Origin: Rhizomys pruinosus
Lineage: Eukaryota > Chordata > Mammalia > Rodentia > Spalacidae
Direction of reading: 5' to 3'
Assembly (NCBI GenBank): GCA_009823505.1
Contig: VZQC01001595.1
Span: forward strand, 651,863-715,862
Length of the DNA: 64,000 bases
Shown here: positions 37,458 through 49,960 of the stretch, piece by piece
Layout of the letters: every line of letters starts with the position of its first letter
Position numbering within the stretch: the first letter of the stretch is position 1
Program-made: the position numbers and the translations under genes
The notes under the pieces: model-generated
The model's input: the letters and a program-made list of their open reading frames with translations, nothing else
Databases searched by the model: none
What the model was told of the DNA's origin: nothing

Positions 37458-37703
37458 GGGGCTGGAGAGATGGCCTAGCGGATAAGAGCGCCGACTGCTC
37501 TTACAGAGGACCCGGGTTCGATCCCCAGCACCCACATAGCGGCCGAGAGCCGTCTGAAACTCCAATTCCAGGAGAACTCCAGCTCCAGGGGAATCCGAGA
37601 CCCTCTTCTGACTTCCGCGGTGTTGCACGACACGGGTGCACAGACTTGCATGCAGGCAGTACATTCACACACATACAGAACTAAATAAAATTAATAAAAA
37701 AAA
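37458..37703 (+). mobile_element. B2 SINE, young long subtype
   Basis: Complete B2 with a good pol III B box 'ggttcgatccc', CpGs still present and a perfect 15-base TSD 'aagaatgtattaata' (37443-37457, 37704-37718). It is the least decayed B2 in the window. Confidence 0.97.
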
Positions 37704-37849
37704 AAGAATGTATTAATAAGTAAAGATTCTTGACAAGGAGGGAGAAGGTACTATTTTAAAAGAATAAAATGTCAATTCTGGAGTTGAAAAGTACAGTAAC
37801 TATAATGGCATTCACTAGAGTAGTTCAAGTGATTCAAGATGGCAGAAGA

Positions 37850-38345
37850 AAAAAAATTATACTTCAAGGTAGATAATAGAGTTCATGAAGAACTACGAAC
37901 AAAAATATCAAAGTAAGATCAACAGTTTCTCAGAGACCTGTGTGACAACAGCAAGTATGTTGATAAAAGTCAATTCAGATTCATGATCATGGAAGGTAGA
38001 AAAATGCTTGAAGAAACAGTGGCTAACATATCTAAAGTCTTACTAAAAATAGGAGCATCCAAAGTGCGATACCCTACGTTGAATAATGTCAAGAATGTCA
38101 CTAGATGAACATTGAGACACATAAACGTAGACAAATAGTTGAAAGCCAGGAAGAGAGAAAAAGGAAAGGTCATGATTGCTGTGCCCCCCCCCCAACCATC
38201 ACCCAACACACTTAAATAGGACCTCCAGAATTAACAGACTTCTCATCTGAAGCACTGGAGGAATAGAGACAGGAAAGCAGTGGGATGAGATTTAAAGATC
38301 TCACAACATTAAAATGAAAATGTGTGAATTCAGGAATGCTTCTGT
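37850..38345 (+). mobile_element. Old L1/HAL1-like ORF1 fragment
   Basis: Contains 'tttctcagagacctgtgtga' and later ORF1-like wording resembling ancient mammalian L1/HAL1. Highly diverged, so family assignment is tentative. Confidence 0.5.
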
Positions 38346-38394
38346 ACACAACAGGGTGTGGCACAAACAGAAGTCCACAATTAGTCAACCTACA

Positions 38395-38905
38395 AAGAAT
38401 GTATATCTCTTCATGGGGCTCTGATATTAAACCTCACCTACCCATGGCTCAAGGATCGTTGTGGGAAAAGGGGTGGAAAGATTGTTAAGAGCCAGGGCTG
38501 GTGCATGCACATAGAGAAGCAGTGACTTAAAATTGACTGTAAACTTTCACATGTAAATCTATGGCAATGTAGGCATCAGACGCAGGACCCATGCCAATGG
38601 GGACAGGTCTCAAACCAGAGCAAGAGAAAGGGGTGGAGACTGACCCTGGACTGAAAACTGTAAGAGACTGAGTACTGTTGGGTGAGGAAGAATATGCCTT
38701 ACCCAGGATTATCAGATGTGCAGACTAGACTCCAGCAGATCTATTTGCACAGAAGGACATTTGGCTTTGGGAGCTTGACTGTATAGAGCTTAGCTTGAAT
38801 GTTGTAGTGCATGAGTTCTGATGGGAGGTGGGGGCATGGGGGGTTGGGTTTGATTGAGCACCATTGTGTGAGTGGTACAAATGCTCAATAATAAAATAAG
38901 AAAAT
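38395..38905 (+). mobile_element. L1 3' UTR, plus strand
   Basis: Shares order with 61490-61965: 'gctcaaggatcgttgtggga', '..cagactagactcc..', ending in 'aataataaaataag'. Confidence 0.65.
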
Positions 38906-39813
38906 AAAATAAGAAAATAAGAATTCATAATTCTGAACCAAGAGAAGTCTTATTCTAAATGAAAATACAGTAAAGCATTTATTTTCAGTTATAAGCTCAC
39001 GTGGCTCTTACATGAGATCTAGAATGTGTTTCTTAGCTTTCTGAATTTGGATCATTCATTTTCCTGTAAATTACAGAATTTTATTTGTATTTATAATGAG
39101 TAAATTTGAGTCCATAACACTAGATTGGAAACTAGGAGAGGGAAAAGGAGGTGTGAGGGGTAAGTATTGGCAAAGAAGAGATGTGACATGAAAATTAAAG
39201 TAGAAAAGAGAGTGGGGGGATACCATGGGGGCAGGGAATGAGTAGAGGAAGGGGGAGATAAGTGGCAAGGAGAATCCACCATAGTACAACTTACTTGGAA
39301 GATGCCAAATGTTATTATACTTAACACGTTTTTATGTTTTAAAAAAATTAAATTAAAAATTTACTGACTAAAATATTCTTTTGGTAACCTACCGTATTAG
39401 AGAAACTAAAAGAAATCCTTTTGCTTGAGAGGAAATGTAATGGTAATAGACATTTGTCCAAAAAAAAAATATCACTGAATCTGAAAATATTTGGATCAAT
39501 ATAAAATACTATATAAATAAATGTTCTTTCTTATTCCCTTACTCTGTTTGATATCAGGTTTTACAATGAAATAATTCTAATATTATTATGTGGGGTTATA
39601 ATATGAATTCGAAATATATGTAATAGTAGGATAAGATGAATAGGGGAACAGGGGATAAAAGGAAAGGAGAATCCACCATAACAGAACCAAGTTATATGGA
39701 GCCAGGTTTCCATAATTTACCACGTAGAAATGTGGTCAAAGTATTAAATTGGTTATTTAAAATATTCCTCAAAGGAATACTTGGGACCAGACAGTTTACT
39801 TATCATTTTTTAA
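38906..39813. other. Intron 6, mostly unassigned
   Basis: 'aaggagaatccaccata' occurs at about 39267 and 39663 in similar surroundings, so an old dispersed repeat probably contributes. No gene is supported. Confidence 0.4.
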
Positions 39814-39829
39814 AATAATTGAAATGTTT

Positions 39830-40055
39830 GCAAATTGGTTTTACATGAAGGATGCTTGTACTCACAAATTATCACTTATTGTTAAAAAAATGAAAACAAA
39901 ACAAAACAAAAAAGCAGAGAAAGATGCAGAAAACTTACGGCAGAATGCATGATCTGGGATGGGTAGGGGTGGGGTGGAGGGAAGGGAAGGGGATATATGC
40001 CTGAACTGAATTGGAAAATGATGTATGAAATACACAAAGCATCAATAAAAAAATA
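39830..40055 (+). mobile_element. 5'-truncated L1 3' end with perfect TSD
   Basis: 226 bases of L1 3' UTR ending 'aaagcatcaataaaaaaa'. The 16-base direct repeat 'aataattgaaatgttt' flanks it (39814-39829, 40056-40071). Nearly identical to 48230-48437. Confidence 0.93.
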
Positions 40056-40071
40056 AATAATTGAAATGTTT

Positions 40072-40745
40072 ATAGAAATTATAATAATGCTTGGTATGCT
40101 GTTTCAGAAAATACAGAAGTTAACACTTCCCACTTTAATCTATGAAGCTGATATTAGTATAGCATGAGAGCCACAAGACATTAGCATAACATTATAGACT
40201 AATATCTACTTTGAATATATTTACCATAAATAAACAAAAATATTAGCAAAATAAAACCAGCAACAGGTAGGAAATGTGTATCATAGTCAAGTGATTTTCA
40301 TCCTTCTGATGACAACAAGATTTGCACCTTAAAATTTATCACTTTTTCTTACTTTGCTAAAAGAATAATTCATGCACGCACAAAGAAAACTCATTATTTC
40401 ATAGCTATTGAAAGAGATCTTGGAAATTCCAACACATGTTAATAGAAACCACTCTCAACAAAGTGAGAATACAAAGGAACTTCTTCAGCCTGATGAAAGC
40501 ATTTTGGCAGAAGCTCACAACCTTTTCATACTTAATGGTGAAATGCTGGGTCCTCCCCATGCCCATATGCCTTATATCTGGGAAAAGGCAAGAATATACA
40601 TTGTCATCACTTAAGTGGCCAAAGGATGGCAAAGGAGCTATTTTCTTATTTAACTTAAATATTCTTTCTTTCAGGATTTCTTAATGTTTAATATGCCAAA
40701 TGTGCCTATTGAACATGGGTAGTATATACTATCTAAGAGTTTTAG
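40072..40745. other. Intron 6, nothing recognised
   Basis: No supported feature; short open frames near 40408-40684 have no family match. Confidence 0.5.
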
Positions 40746-40982
40746 GGGGCCGGAGAGATGGCCTAGCGGTTAAGAGCGCCGACCACTCTTACAGAGGACC
40801 CTGGTTCGATCCCCAGCACCCACATGGCGGCCGAGAGCCGCCTGAAATCAATCCCAGGAGAACTCCGCACCAGGAGGCAATCTGCGACCCTCTTCTGACT
40901 CCGCGGCCTTGCACGACACGGGTGCACAGACCTGCATGCAGCATACATTGATACACATACAAAAAAAAAAAAAATTTTTTTT
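40746..40982 (+). mobile_element. B2 SINE, young
   Basis: Complete B2 with A/B boxes, high CpG content and A14 tail. Its middle has a short internal loss relative to 37458-37703. Confidence 0.95.
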
Positions 40983-41212
40983 TTAAAAAGGTTTTAAACT
41001 CATAAGACCTAGAAACAGTTTTCAGTGGATGCTCGTGTTCTAAGCAACCAACCTACATGTTCTATATGGTTTCAACTTTCACATAACTAGGTAAGAAAAA
41101 GGAATTGTCTCCATAAAATAAATATTTACTAAGGACTCAGTTGTTATAGTTCTGTTGTTAGAACTTCTCATGTACTTGATATGGGGAGAGGTATTGTTTT
41201 ATTTTTTTGTCA

Positions 41213-42986
41213 AGGTTGTTTTTTACTTTTAATTTATTGTTTTCCATACATTTTTTGAAAAGATACGTTACAAATCAAATATAGACATGTTCCCCCTCCC
41301 ACCCCCCACGCCACAGATTCACCCTTTCAGTCATTCTTGATGCAGTCTTTCTGTTGTTGTTGTTCTCTTTCCAATATGCATCACTTCAACAAGAAATAAA
41401 GTTTACAATTAGATGAGGGATACCATATCGTTGTTTCTGGGACTGTGTTACTTCACTTAACATAATATCTTTCCAGTTCCATCCTTTATTTACCTGCAAA
41501 GTTTTCATTGATGTCTTTTTTTTTTTTTTTTTTTTTTTTACTGCTGCATAGAACTCCATTGTGTAGATGTACCATATTTTCTCTATCCACTCGTCAGTAG
41601 AGGGGCATTTGGGTTGGTTCCAGCTTTTTGCTATTGTGAACAGAGCTGCAATAAACATAGCTGTGCATGTATCTCTGCGGTAAGAAGAGTCTTGTGGATA
41701 TATACCCAGGAGTGGTATGACTGGGTCAGGTGGTAAACTCATTTTGAGTCTTCCAAGTGTTCTCCACACTGCTTTCCATAGTGGCTGTACAACTTTACAT
41801 TCCCACCAGCAATGGATGAGTGTTCCTCTTTCCCCACAACCTCTCCAGCACTTGGTATCATTTGTTTTCTTGATCCTAGCAAGTCTTATTGGAGTGAGAT
41901 GATATCTTAAAGTGGTTTTAATTTGCATTCCCTTAATTATTGAACACTTCTTAAGATGTTTCTCAGCCATCTCTAAGTCCTCACTTGTGAAGTTTCTGTT
42001 CAGCTCTTTGCTCCATCTTTTGAATGATTCATTTGTTTCCTTTCTTCTTTGTTTTTTGAGTAGTTTATATACTCTGGAAATTAATGCTTTGTCAGATGTA
42101 TCTGTGGTGAAGGTTTTTCCTCCCACTTTGTGGGTTTTTTTCTTCACATTCTTGACTGTTTCTTTTGATTTACAGAAACTTTTGAGTTTAATGAGGTCCC
42201 ATTTGTCAATTGTCGACCTTAATTCTTGTGTAGCTGCTGTCTGATTTAGGAAGTCTTTTCCTACACCTATGTCTTGTAGTCTGCTGCCAAGTTTCTCTTC
42301 TATCACCTCCAGAGTTTGGGGTTTCACATTGGAGGTCATTGATCCATCTGGAGTTGACTTTTGTACAGGGCAAGAGGTAGGGGTTTAATTTCATTCTTCT
42401 ACAAGTGGTGATCCAGTTTTGCCAACACCATTTGGTGAAGATGTTGTCTTTCCTTCATTGTGTCTTCTTGGCCCCCTTGCCAAATATGAGGTGGCTGAAA
42501 TTGTATGTGCTCAGGTTTACATCTTCAGTTTTGTTCCATTGGTCAATAGGTCTGTTTTTGTGCCAGGACCAAGCTGTTTTTATGACTATAGCCCTGTAGT
42601 ATAGTTTGAAGTAGAGATTCCCCCATAATGCTCTTTTCACTCAGGGTTGCTTTCGCTTGGGGTCTTTTGTTTTTCCAAATGAAATTAAGGATTTTTTTCC
42701 CAAGCCTTTGAAAAAACTTGGGGATTTTAATTGGAATTGCATTAAATCTGTACAAGAGTTTGGATAGAATGGACATTTTTACTATATTAATTTTCCTAAT
42801 CCGTGAGCATGGGAGGTTTTTCCATCTTCTGATGTCTTCTTCAATTTCCTTCTTCAGGGATTTAAAATTTTTGTTGTAGAGATCTTTGGTATCTTTGGTT
42901 AGGTTTGTTACTAGGTATTTTATTGTTTTTAAGGCTGTTGTGAGTGGGAAGGTCTCCTTGTATTCCTTCTTCAGTTGCTTGTTGTT
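41213..42986 (-). mobile_element. L1 3' half with long intact ORF2 segment
   Basis: From left to right: 3' UTR, then ORF2 C-terminus. A 317-codon open frame (41386-42339) covers the C-terminal region ([16 protein letters not shown], cysteine-rich CWRGCGERGTLIHCWWEC, SLPPDPVIPLLGIYP). A run of T at about 41520 adds a lysine stretch. 42543-42998 reads the part just after the reverse transcriptase core. The element stops at 42986, at the minisatellite. Confidence 0.92.
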
Positions 42987-43449
42987 GGAATGAGGCATTC
43001 ACTACCACATGGAATGAGATATTCACTGCCACATGGAATGAGATATTCACTACCACATGGAATGAGATATTCACTACCACATAGAATGAGATATTCACTA
43101 CCACATGGAATGAGGCATTCACTACCACATGGAATGAGGCACTAGCACATGGAATGAAATATTCACTACCACATGGAATGAGGCACTAGCACATGAAATG
43201 AGTTATTCATTAGCACATGGAATGAGGCATTCACTACCACATGGAATGAGGTATTCACTACCACATGGAATGAGATATTCACTAGTACATGGAATGAGAT
43301 ATTCACTAGCACATGGAATGAGATATTCACCAGCACATGGAATGAGGTATTCACTACTACATGGAATGAGATTTTCACTACTACATGGAATGAGATTTTT
43401 CACTACCACATGGAATGAGATATTCATTACCACATGGAATGAGGCATTC
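42987..43449. repeat. 24-base minisatellite
   Basis: About 19 copies of a 24-base unit built on 'acatggaatgagatattcac', with a few 20-base variants near 43135-43200. Because 24 is divisible by three, several frames on both strands stay open and read 8-residue peptide repeats; this is not evidence for a gene. Confidence 0.95.
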
Positions 43450-44064
43450 AGAGAGAATTGAATCCTGGAGTATATGTGTTGTTGAAAGCAGAATCATCCA
43501 AGCGGAAAGCTGAATTACTACCTTACAGTGCATTGATTGGAAGATTTAACAAGAACAATCCTATTCAGTAAGGTAGCACAGCAAGAAGTATAGGACTTCT
43601 GAGAATGGACATGTACTTAGTACAAATTGAGATCTCCTGTAAACGTAGTACATGCTAGGTTTTTATGTTAGTATGAAAAAAGGATGGAATGTTTCCTTAG
43701 TAAATTTTTATTTTAGAACAATATTAAATATATATGTATATTAAATATCCTTTCTCTAATACAGGTCTCTAGTATACAGAGTGAGTGTTTTACCACTGAA
43801 TTATAAATTCAATCCTGTTTTTGGTTTTTAGAATATGGATAATAGGAAGTTGACAGTTTCATAATGTGACTCATATTTCTATTCAACACACTCATCTTGA
43901 TGTCTGTGCTAAAAAGTTCTATCTCATATTGTATGTAGAGACAGAATAGATTTATTATTGTTCAAGAGAAATCAAAGTGCACTACCAAGACTTTATGAAG
44001 CATTTACTGATAATCTTTTTGGCATGAGCTCTAAAGACCCATATTTGACGATGAGTGTAAGCAT
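43450..44064. other. Intron 6, nothing recognised
   Basis: No L1 continuation was seen right of the minisatellite. Confidence 0.5.
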
Positions 44065-44155
44065 ATGTATGTGTATGTATGTGTGTGTATATATACTCAC
44101 ATATAATGTATACATACACACATATTTACATATATGTATATATATACACATAAAG
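44065..44155. repeat. TG/TA microsatellite
   Basis: Imperfect (TATG)n/(TACA)n. Confidence 0.88.
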
Positions 44156-44220
44156 GCATAACATCATGATATATTTTTTATTTTAATTAATGGTATTGAA
44201 ATCAAGTTACAAATGCCTGG

Positions 44221-44305
44221 ATCTGAAGTATAGTTCAGTGGTAGACTGCTCTCCTCTCATGCATTAGGCCCTGGGTTCAAGCATCAGTACTGGAGGAAAG
44301 AAAAA
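44221..44305 (+). mobile_element. ID SINE
   Basis: 'tagttcagtggtagactgct' and 'gggttcaagcatcag' are the pol III boxes. The A-rich end is followed by 'gcctggatc', which also precedes it (44215-44223, 44306-44314) as TSD. Confidence 0.9.
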
Positions 44306-44314
44306 GCCTGGATC

Positions 44315-45738
44315 ATTCATTTACAAGCTTCTAGTAGAAAAAGGAAGCTTAACATTTTCATTGACCCTATAAATCTCTGACCACAACTGAGTTGAAGCAA
44401 AGTTTGGTGTGAATGTAGCAACAATCTTTAAATCAGCCAAAGAGCCATAATGCAGTATAGAGAATTCTCACCTCCATGTGATAGTGACAGGGATCTGTAC
44501 CACCAATAGCACATCTGGTCCCTTAAGCCAATTCATCATTGTCACTTATAAGCCACATTTAAGATCAAAAGGATAGAGAAGGTTACCAGTGATGAGGTTC
44601 TGGAATGCTGCCAGCCCACCAGCATTGATGTGATACTTGCTGCAACTTAGCTCTGAGAGCCTGGGGATGTGTGAAGGATGGATATCAGCAGGCTTCCTAG
44701 ACAGATCTGAATGTGGAGTGTATGGATGAGAACAGTTACAAGTAGGGTGGCCAGATGAAAGGCTCAGTGTGAGACTCTCAGTGCCAAGCTCAAGCCTGTA
44801 GTAAAAGAGAGTGATGGAAAAAAAGTAGTAAATCTAGTGACAGTTGAGATTTTATAAAGATAGATAAGGGAAATGATTTGTGGGGTGTCAAAACAGAAAA
44901 TAACTTAGGATACTGCCTGTCACATTACTGCTCAAGCTAAGATAACAACAATACTATTTTGTGACTTAAATTAGTAACATGGTTGAAATAAATACTTATA
45001 AACTACTGATCTTTGTTATAAAGTAAGCTATATATTCTGGGTTTCCTTTTGTGGAAAGATTGTCAATTAATCTAAATGAATGAATTAAAGCAAGGTGTTT
45101 GCTCCTTAGGTTTCTGAAGATCCCACCACTTTCTGTTATCTTATATGTGGCTTACTTTCTCCACTGACATCATTTGCATGACCTCTAGAAATATGAGTTT
45201 GTGTTGCCTTGAAGAAAATGATATTGATGAATGTCAGTACTACAGCCTTCTCTCTGTACCTATAGGGGAATATTTCCAGGAATACTCAAAGATGTCAAAA
45301 TCTGATATGCTCAAGTCCTTCATACAGCACACACTGAATAGGCACACAGTCTTCTCTTAGCCGCTCATAAACTCAATTGACATTAATAGCCCAGTTTTCT
45401 TGCATACAGACTTAACCAAGTGCAAAGCAAACTAAAAATCGTCCATACCAAATATTCACAGACCTTTTTTTCTTGACTTTACTTCTTAAATGGTATAACT
45501 ATTTTTATAGTATTTAAGCTGTATTAGGTATTTTAAGTACTCCAGAGATGATTTAAATTATAAACCAGAGTATATTAGGTTATATGCAAATATTACCCTA
45601 TCTTACATAAGAGACTTGAGCACTAAAGGATTTTGGTAGTGTACAGGGTTCCTGAACACAATTACTTGCAGATGTTGAATTACAACTGTTCTTGAAATCC
45701 TTTCATCTTAAAGTTTCAGTGATGTCATAATAGACTTC
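44315..45738. other. Intron 6, unassigned
   Basis: 44340-44880 is less A+T-rich and could be an old retrocopy or repeat, but no protein match was recognised. The rest has no supported feature. Confidence 0.4.
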
Positions 45739-46985
45739 TTTTAAATATATTTTATTCAATATTCATACATTCATATACTTTGTTTGGATCAAATCAGTAC
45801 CATCCCCTTCAAGTCCTCTCCTAGTCTACCATTTTCAATTTTCCTTTCCAACTTCATATGCTCTCTATCACTAAAAAAATTACCTGCTCTGTTCATTTAG
45901 TTATCCTTGCATTATGTGCATGGGTGTGTGACTATCTATTAGAGCATTGGTGGCCCCTCAGCTCTGGCATTCCTGTAGAAAATTGACTCCCTACCCCAGC
46001 AGCCATCAGTTGCCAGTAGCTTCTCAAATAGAAATGGGACTTCATGAGCCCGTCTGTCATTCATACTGGGATTTTGGCTGGGTTGATCTTGTGCAAGTCT
46101 TGTGCATGCACCCCAGCCTCTGTGAGCTCATGTCTTCAAATACACTCTCATGTCCTGTAAATAATGTTTTGCTGCATCTTCTTGGTCTAATACAGTCTTT
46201 TCACCTTTTCTCCTAGGATTCTCCCTGAGCCTTGGGAGAAGGGGTTGTGGTTTGCATGTCCCATTTAGGGCTGAGCACTTCACTGTCATATTCTTTTATG
46301 CTGACTTGTTGTGAGTCTCTGTACTAATTGACATTTACTGTAAAAAATATGATTCACTGATGAGGGTTGAGAAATGCACTAATCTATGCTATAAAGATAA
46401 GAACTTAGGGGACAATTTTTTTTTAGTATGTGCGTTTAACGGAATAATATTAGTTCTAGTTTCTCCCATAGGGCCTAAGATGTAGTAAGCCTTGGGTTTG
46501 GGGCTGAGTTAGCAGTGCCAGGCATGTGTTTCATCTTGTGAAGCAGGTTTTAATTCTAACAAGAAAGTAGTTGGTTACTCCGATAACATTTGTGCCACCA
46601 TTGTACCAGTGGGCATAACTTGCCAGGGTACTCGTTATGAGGGCTCATGGGGTTCACATCTTGATGGGACTAATGATGACTTTTTCCTCCAGTACAATGG
46701 ACAGAACTTTCCAATACTATGAAAATACCCAGGAGGAATGAAGCTTCCAGGGCTATACCAACTTGATTTTCTCCATATCCCCTGATTCAAATATGAGGTC
46801 TCTTCAGCAATGGCATCTCACCATCAAGTTCTGGAGGATAACCAAAGATAACAGCAATAGCCTATAATGTTTGGGGGAAATCTATGGGACCCTATTGACC
46901 AACTCAAACAGATGTGGCCTATACCTGGTACTGGTCTTTTTATTTGGTAACCTATGGTATCTAGGGAGGGATTATCTCCTCATTG
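45739..46985 (-). mobile_element. L1 3' UTR (Lx-like), reverse
   Basis: Second copy of the type at 16536: 'ccatcagttgccagtagctt', 'agggctgagcacttcactgt', 'atgagggttgagaaatgcac'. Confidence 0.75.
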
Positions 46986-47545
46986 TAGAATAATTCCATT
47001 GAAACCTTGTTTATAAATGAATAATTTAGGAGCTTCTATAGTAGTGTGTTTCCATATGGTACTTTCAAAGGTCTTAATTTTACTTCCCCATATTTCTTGT
47101 CTAAGTCAACCTTTGAAATGTGAATAAGTAATTTCAGGAATTGTAAAAGCAAGGCCACTACTACTTCTGAGTTGCTGAAAATTTTGAGTCTCCATGTAGG
47201 ATTTTTAAAAAGATAGACAATAACTACTCAGAATTAGTTCACAGTGCATGTTAAGGTTTTAGAAATTACTTTGAAAGATTGTTCTGTTTTTCATTTGTGG
47301 CATGTGAATCTTCGTGGCAAACTTGCTTAATTAAGCAAAAATTATTGACATCTTTATGTGCAGAATGACATGACACTGATAGTGATTTTAAGTTTAAAAT
47401 TGCCTCACTTGTTTTGGCTGCATTTTCTTCTATAATGTCTTTTATTAAATATGGCTGTCCCTTTAATCTTAAGCATTATACAGTACCTTTTAAAAATATG
47501 TGATTTAGTTGAAGGACATTTTTAATATTTTTATAATCTATGCAG
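46986..47545. other. Intron 6, nothing recognised
   Basis: No supported feature. Confidence 0.5.
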
Positions 47546-47774
47546 TTTATTTTTTATATTTTATTTATTTATTTATTTATTTGAATGTACCGTCTGCATG
47601 CAGGTCTGTGCACCTGTGTCGTGAAACGCCGCAGAGATCAGAAGAGGCCCTTAGGATTCCCCTAGAACTGGAGTCAAAGACGGTTCTTAGCCGCCTTGTT
47701 GGCGCTGGGGATCGAACACGGGTCTCTGCAAGAGCAGTGGGCGCTCTCAACCGGTAGGCCATCTCTCCAGCCCC
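47546..47774 (-). mobile_element. B2 SINE, short subtype
   Basis: Reverse B2 with an (ATTT)n tail and CpGs retained. Confidence 0.95.
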
Positions 47775-47880
47775 CTATTTTTTTTTTTTAATTTAAATTC
47801 ACTATATAGTACATGTAGCCAGGCCAGTCTTCATAGCTGGAATGTCTTAAGGATATATCTCCTTAAGAAAATACAGTTTG

Positions 47881-48437
47881 CTTTATTGGTTTAGTGGCCT
47901 TTGGTAACACTCTCTGGCATTCCAGAGACCATCCGTATGCTTGCAAGTGCGGTCTCCATACATCTTTCCCATGTTTATATCAGGTCTTCAACAGCAGGGC
48001 CTTATCGCCTCTCTTCCTGCAGATATCCCAGTTTGGAGGCAAGGAGCCTTTACCTTTTGTGGGGGCTTGGATCCCCTGGCCAACATCTCCTTGGTAGAAT
48101 AATCCATTGTTGATGTCAGAGCTCCTGTATTGATATATTTGATCAACTTGATTGAACATACAAGCCCCCCCTGCTGGATGGTGGGACCCATGAGCTGTGT
48201 GGGTTTGGGCACAACTGCTCGCAAATTGGTTTTACATGAAGGATGCTTGTACTCACAGATTATCACTTATTGTTAAAAAAAATAAAAAACAAAACAAAAA
48301 ACAGAAAGATGCAGAAAAGTTATGGCAGAATGCATGATCTGGGATGGGTAGGGGTGGGGTGGGGGGAAGGGAAGGGGATATATGCCTGAACTGAATTGGA
48401 AAATGATGTATGAAATACACAAAGCATCAATAAAAAA
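47881..48437 (+). mobile_element. L1 insertion with odd 5' half
   Basis: A perfect 16-base TSD 'aagaaaatacagtttg' (47865-47880, 48438-48453) brackets 557 bases. The right part (from about 48137) is plus-strand L1 3' UTR like 39830-40055. The left part does not match the upstream L1 sequence seen in other copies, and its edge recurs at 24401. Inversion at insertion (twin priming) is the likely cause. Confidence 0.85.
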
Positions 48438-48453
48438 AAGAAAATACAGTTTG

Positions 48454-48725
48454 ATCAGAAACTGTTACAAAGGGATTATCAGTTCAAAGTATGCTCACAT
48501 TTCATTTGTCATTAGGTAAATTCAAATTAAAACTTTGACAACCTATTACTACGTAGTAGTACACAGCTAAAATGAAGCATGTACCTGAAACACTGCTGGG
48601 ACCTGGGCAGCACCACTGACGAGATAGCAAGTGGGTACAGCTCTTTGGAAAAGTATGTAATTCATTGCTGATTTGAAAAATCATAAAGTACAAATAAATA
48701 AATGTAAAATTAATATATGATTACA
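48454..48725. other. Intron 6, nothing recognised
   Basis: No supported feature. Confidence 0.5.
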
Positions 48726-48933
48726 GAGGTTGGAGAAATGGTTCTGTATTTTAGGGAGCATACTGCTCTTTCAGAGCACTAGAGTAGTTCTGTGCCCAGT
48801 ATCCATGTTGGTACCTCACAACTGCCTGTAACTCCATCTCCAAGGGATCCCTGCCCTTCTCTGGCCTCCAGTGGCACCTGCACTCTCATCTGTGTACCTC
48901 CTGCTACATACATAATTAAACAATAAAAATAAC
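48726..48933 (+). mobile_element. B2 SINE, old
   Basis: Diverged plus-strand B2: 'gaggttggagaaatgg' head, 'cctgcccttctctggcctcc' body. Confidence 0.82.
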
Positions 48934-49101
48934 AGACAAAAAATAAGATTTGATTTGCAGTCCCCATAATGTGTAACTTGAAATCTATGTGTCAGTGGCC
49001 ATGAAATGTTGACAGTGTCATGTATTTCTCAAATCTTTCACTCCCTGACCTTCGGTACACAGAAACCGAAACAAGATCACTTGGAGATTTCCTGCATATA
49101 C

Positions 49102-49960
49102 TTAGAATTGCATAAATTTCACCAGAAGGTGATTAAAGGAAACAGAAACAACTCCAGAATGTAGAAATTGTAGTTTACTTTTTTTACCTCTCATGATATA
49201 TGTTGCTAAAATTTCCTCTGGGAGGCTGGAACATAGTCTGGCCCCTTCCTCTCTTGAAGTACAATTTCCCCTAAACTGCAGTCTGGAAAAGCCTAGCAAG
49301 TTTATTTGGGCATCTAACAGAGCAGTGAGTAAGGGCCACATTGGAAAATCCACTACCAGGCTTAGATCCTGTGACTCCGCACAGCCACTCAAAATGGTGG
49401 AGGGGGTCACCTCCCTTCCAGTATCCTCCCCATCATACAGTCCAAGGCTGACTGGCTGGTTGGGAGGGGTAGTTGACCCTACAGGCTCCTCATTTTCCCA
49501 TAGAAGGTCCACAGTCAAGGCTATAGTCCTGGGCATTTGGGAAGAAGGCATTTGATGTGTATGGTCAGTTTTTCAGAGGACAGTCTATGCTACTATGTAA
49601 AACTCTACCACCTGTAGTTGGGGGGTAAGGAACTGGTGGCATTTTATAGTGAGCGGGAACTGAGGAATTTGATGATGTGGCCTTGGAGGTGAGTAGACAT
49701 GGCAGGCATGGCAGCTGTCCTCTCAGTTGTGGTGCTGGCAGATGCTGAGATGACTATAAATGCATTAAGATTACTCAAGTCAGATTGAATTTTTTTCTTC
49801 AGTACATCATCTCCTTGACCTTAAGATTACTGGGTCCACCACCTGTGACAGTGGTGACAAGAGGTGAAGTGTGGTTTCTACCATCGTTCACTGTAAAGAG
49901 CAATGGTGGACTCTGAAGAAGGAGCTATCTGCCCTACTTTTGAACATTACAATGTTGCTG
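49102..49960 (-). pseudogene. Possible retrocopy or chance ORF, unidentified
   Basis: The minus frame 49102-49551 is open for 149 codons (start MPSSQMPRTIALTVDLLW). A proline-rich run MPPVPYPPTTGG starts at 49642 in a different frame of the same strand, which would fit a frameshifted coding remnant. The overlapping plus frame (49193-49555) is open too, so the openness may be compositional. No parent gene, tail or TSD was recognised. Confidence 0.25.

Noticed and set aside
37458..37530. tRNA gene (A and B boxes)
   Set aside because: The tRNA-like sequence is the head of a complete B2 SINE with tail and TSD; the same holds for the other B2 and ID copies.
42987..43449. CRISPR array or coding repeat
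   Set aside because: Units are directly adjacent with no spacers, and open frames on both strands follow from the 24-base period.
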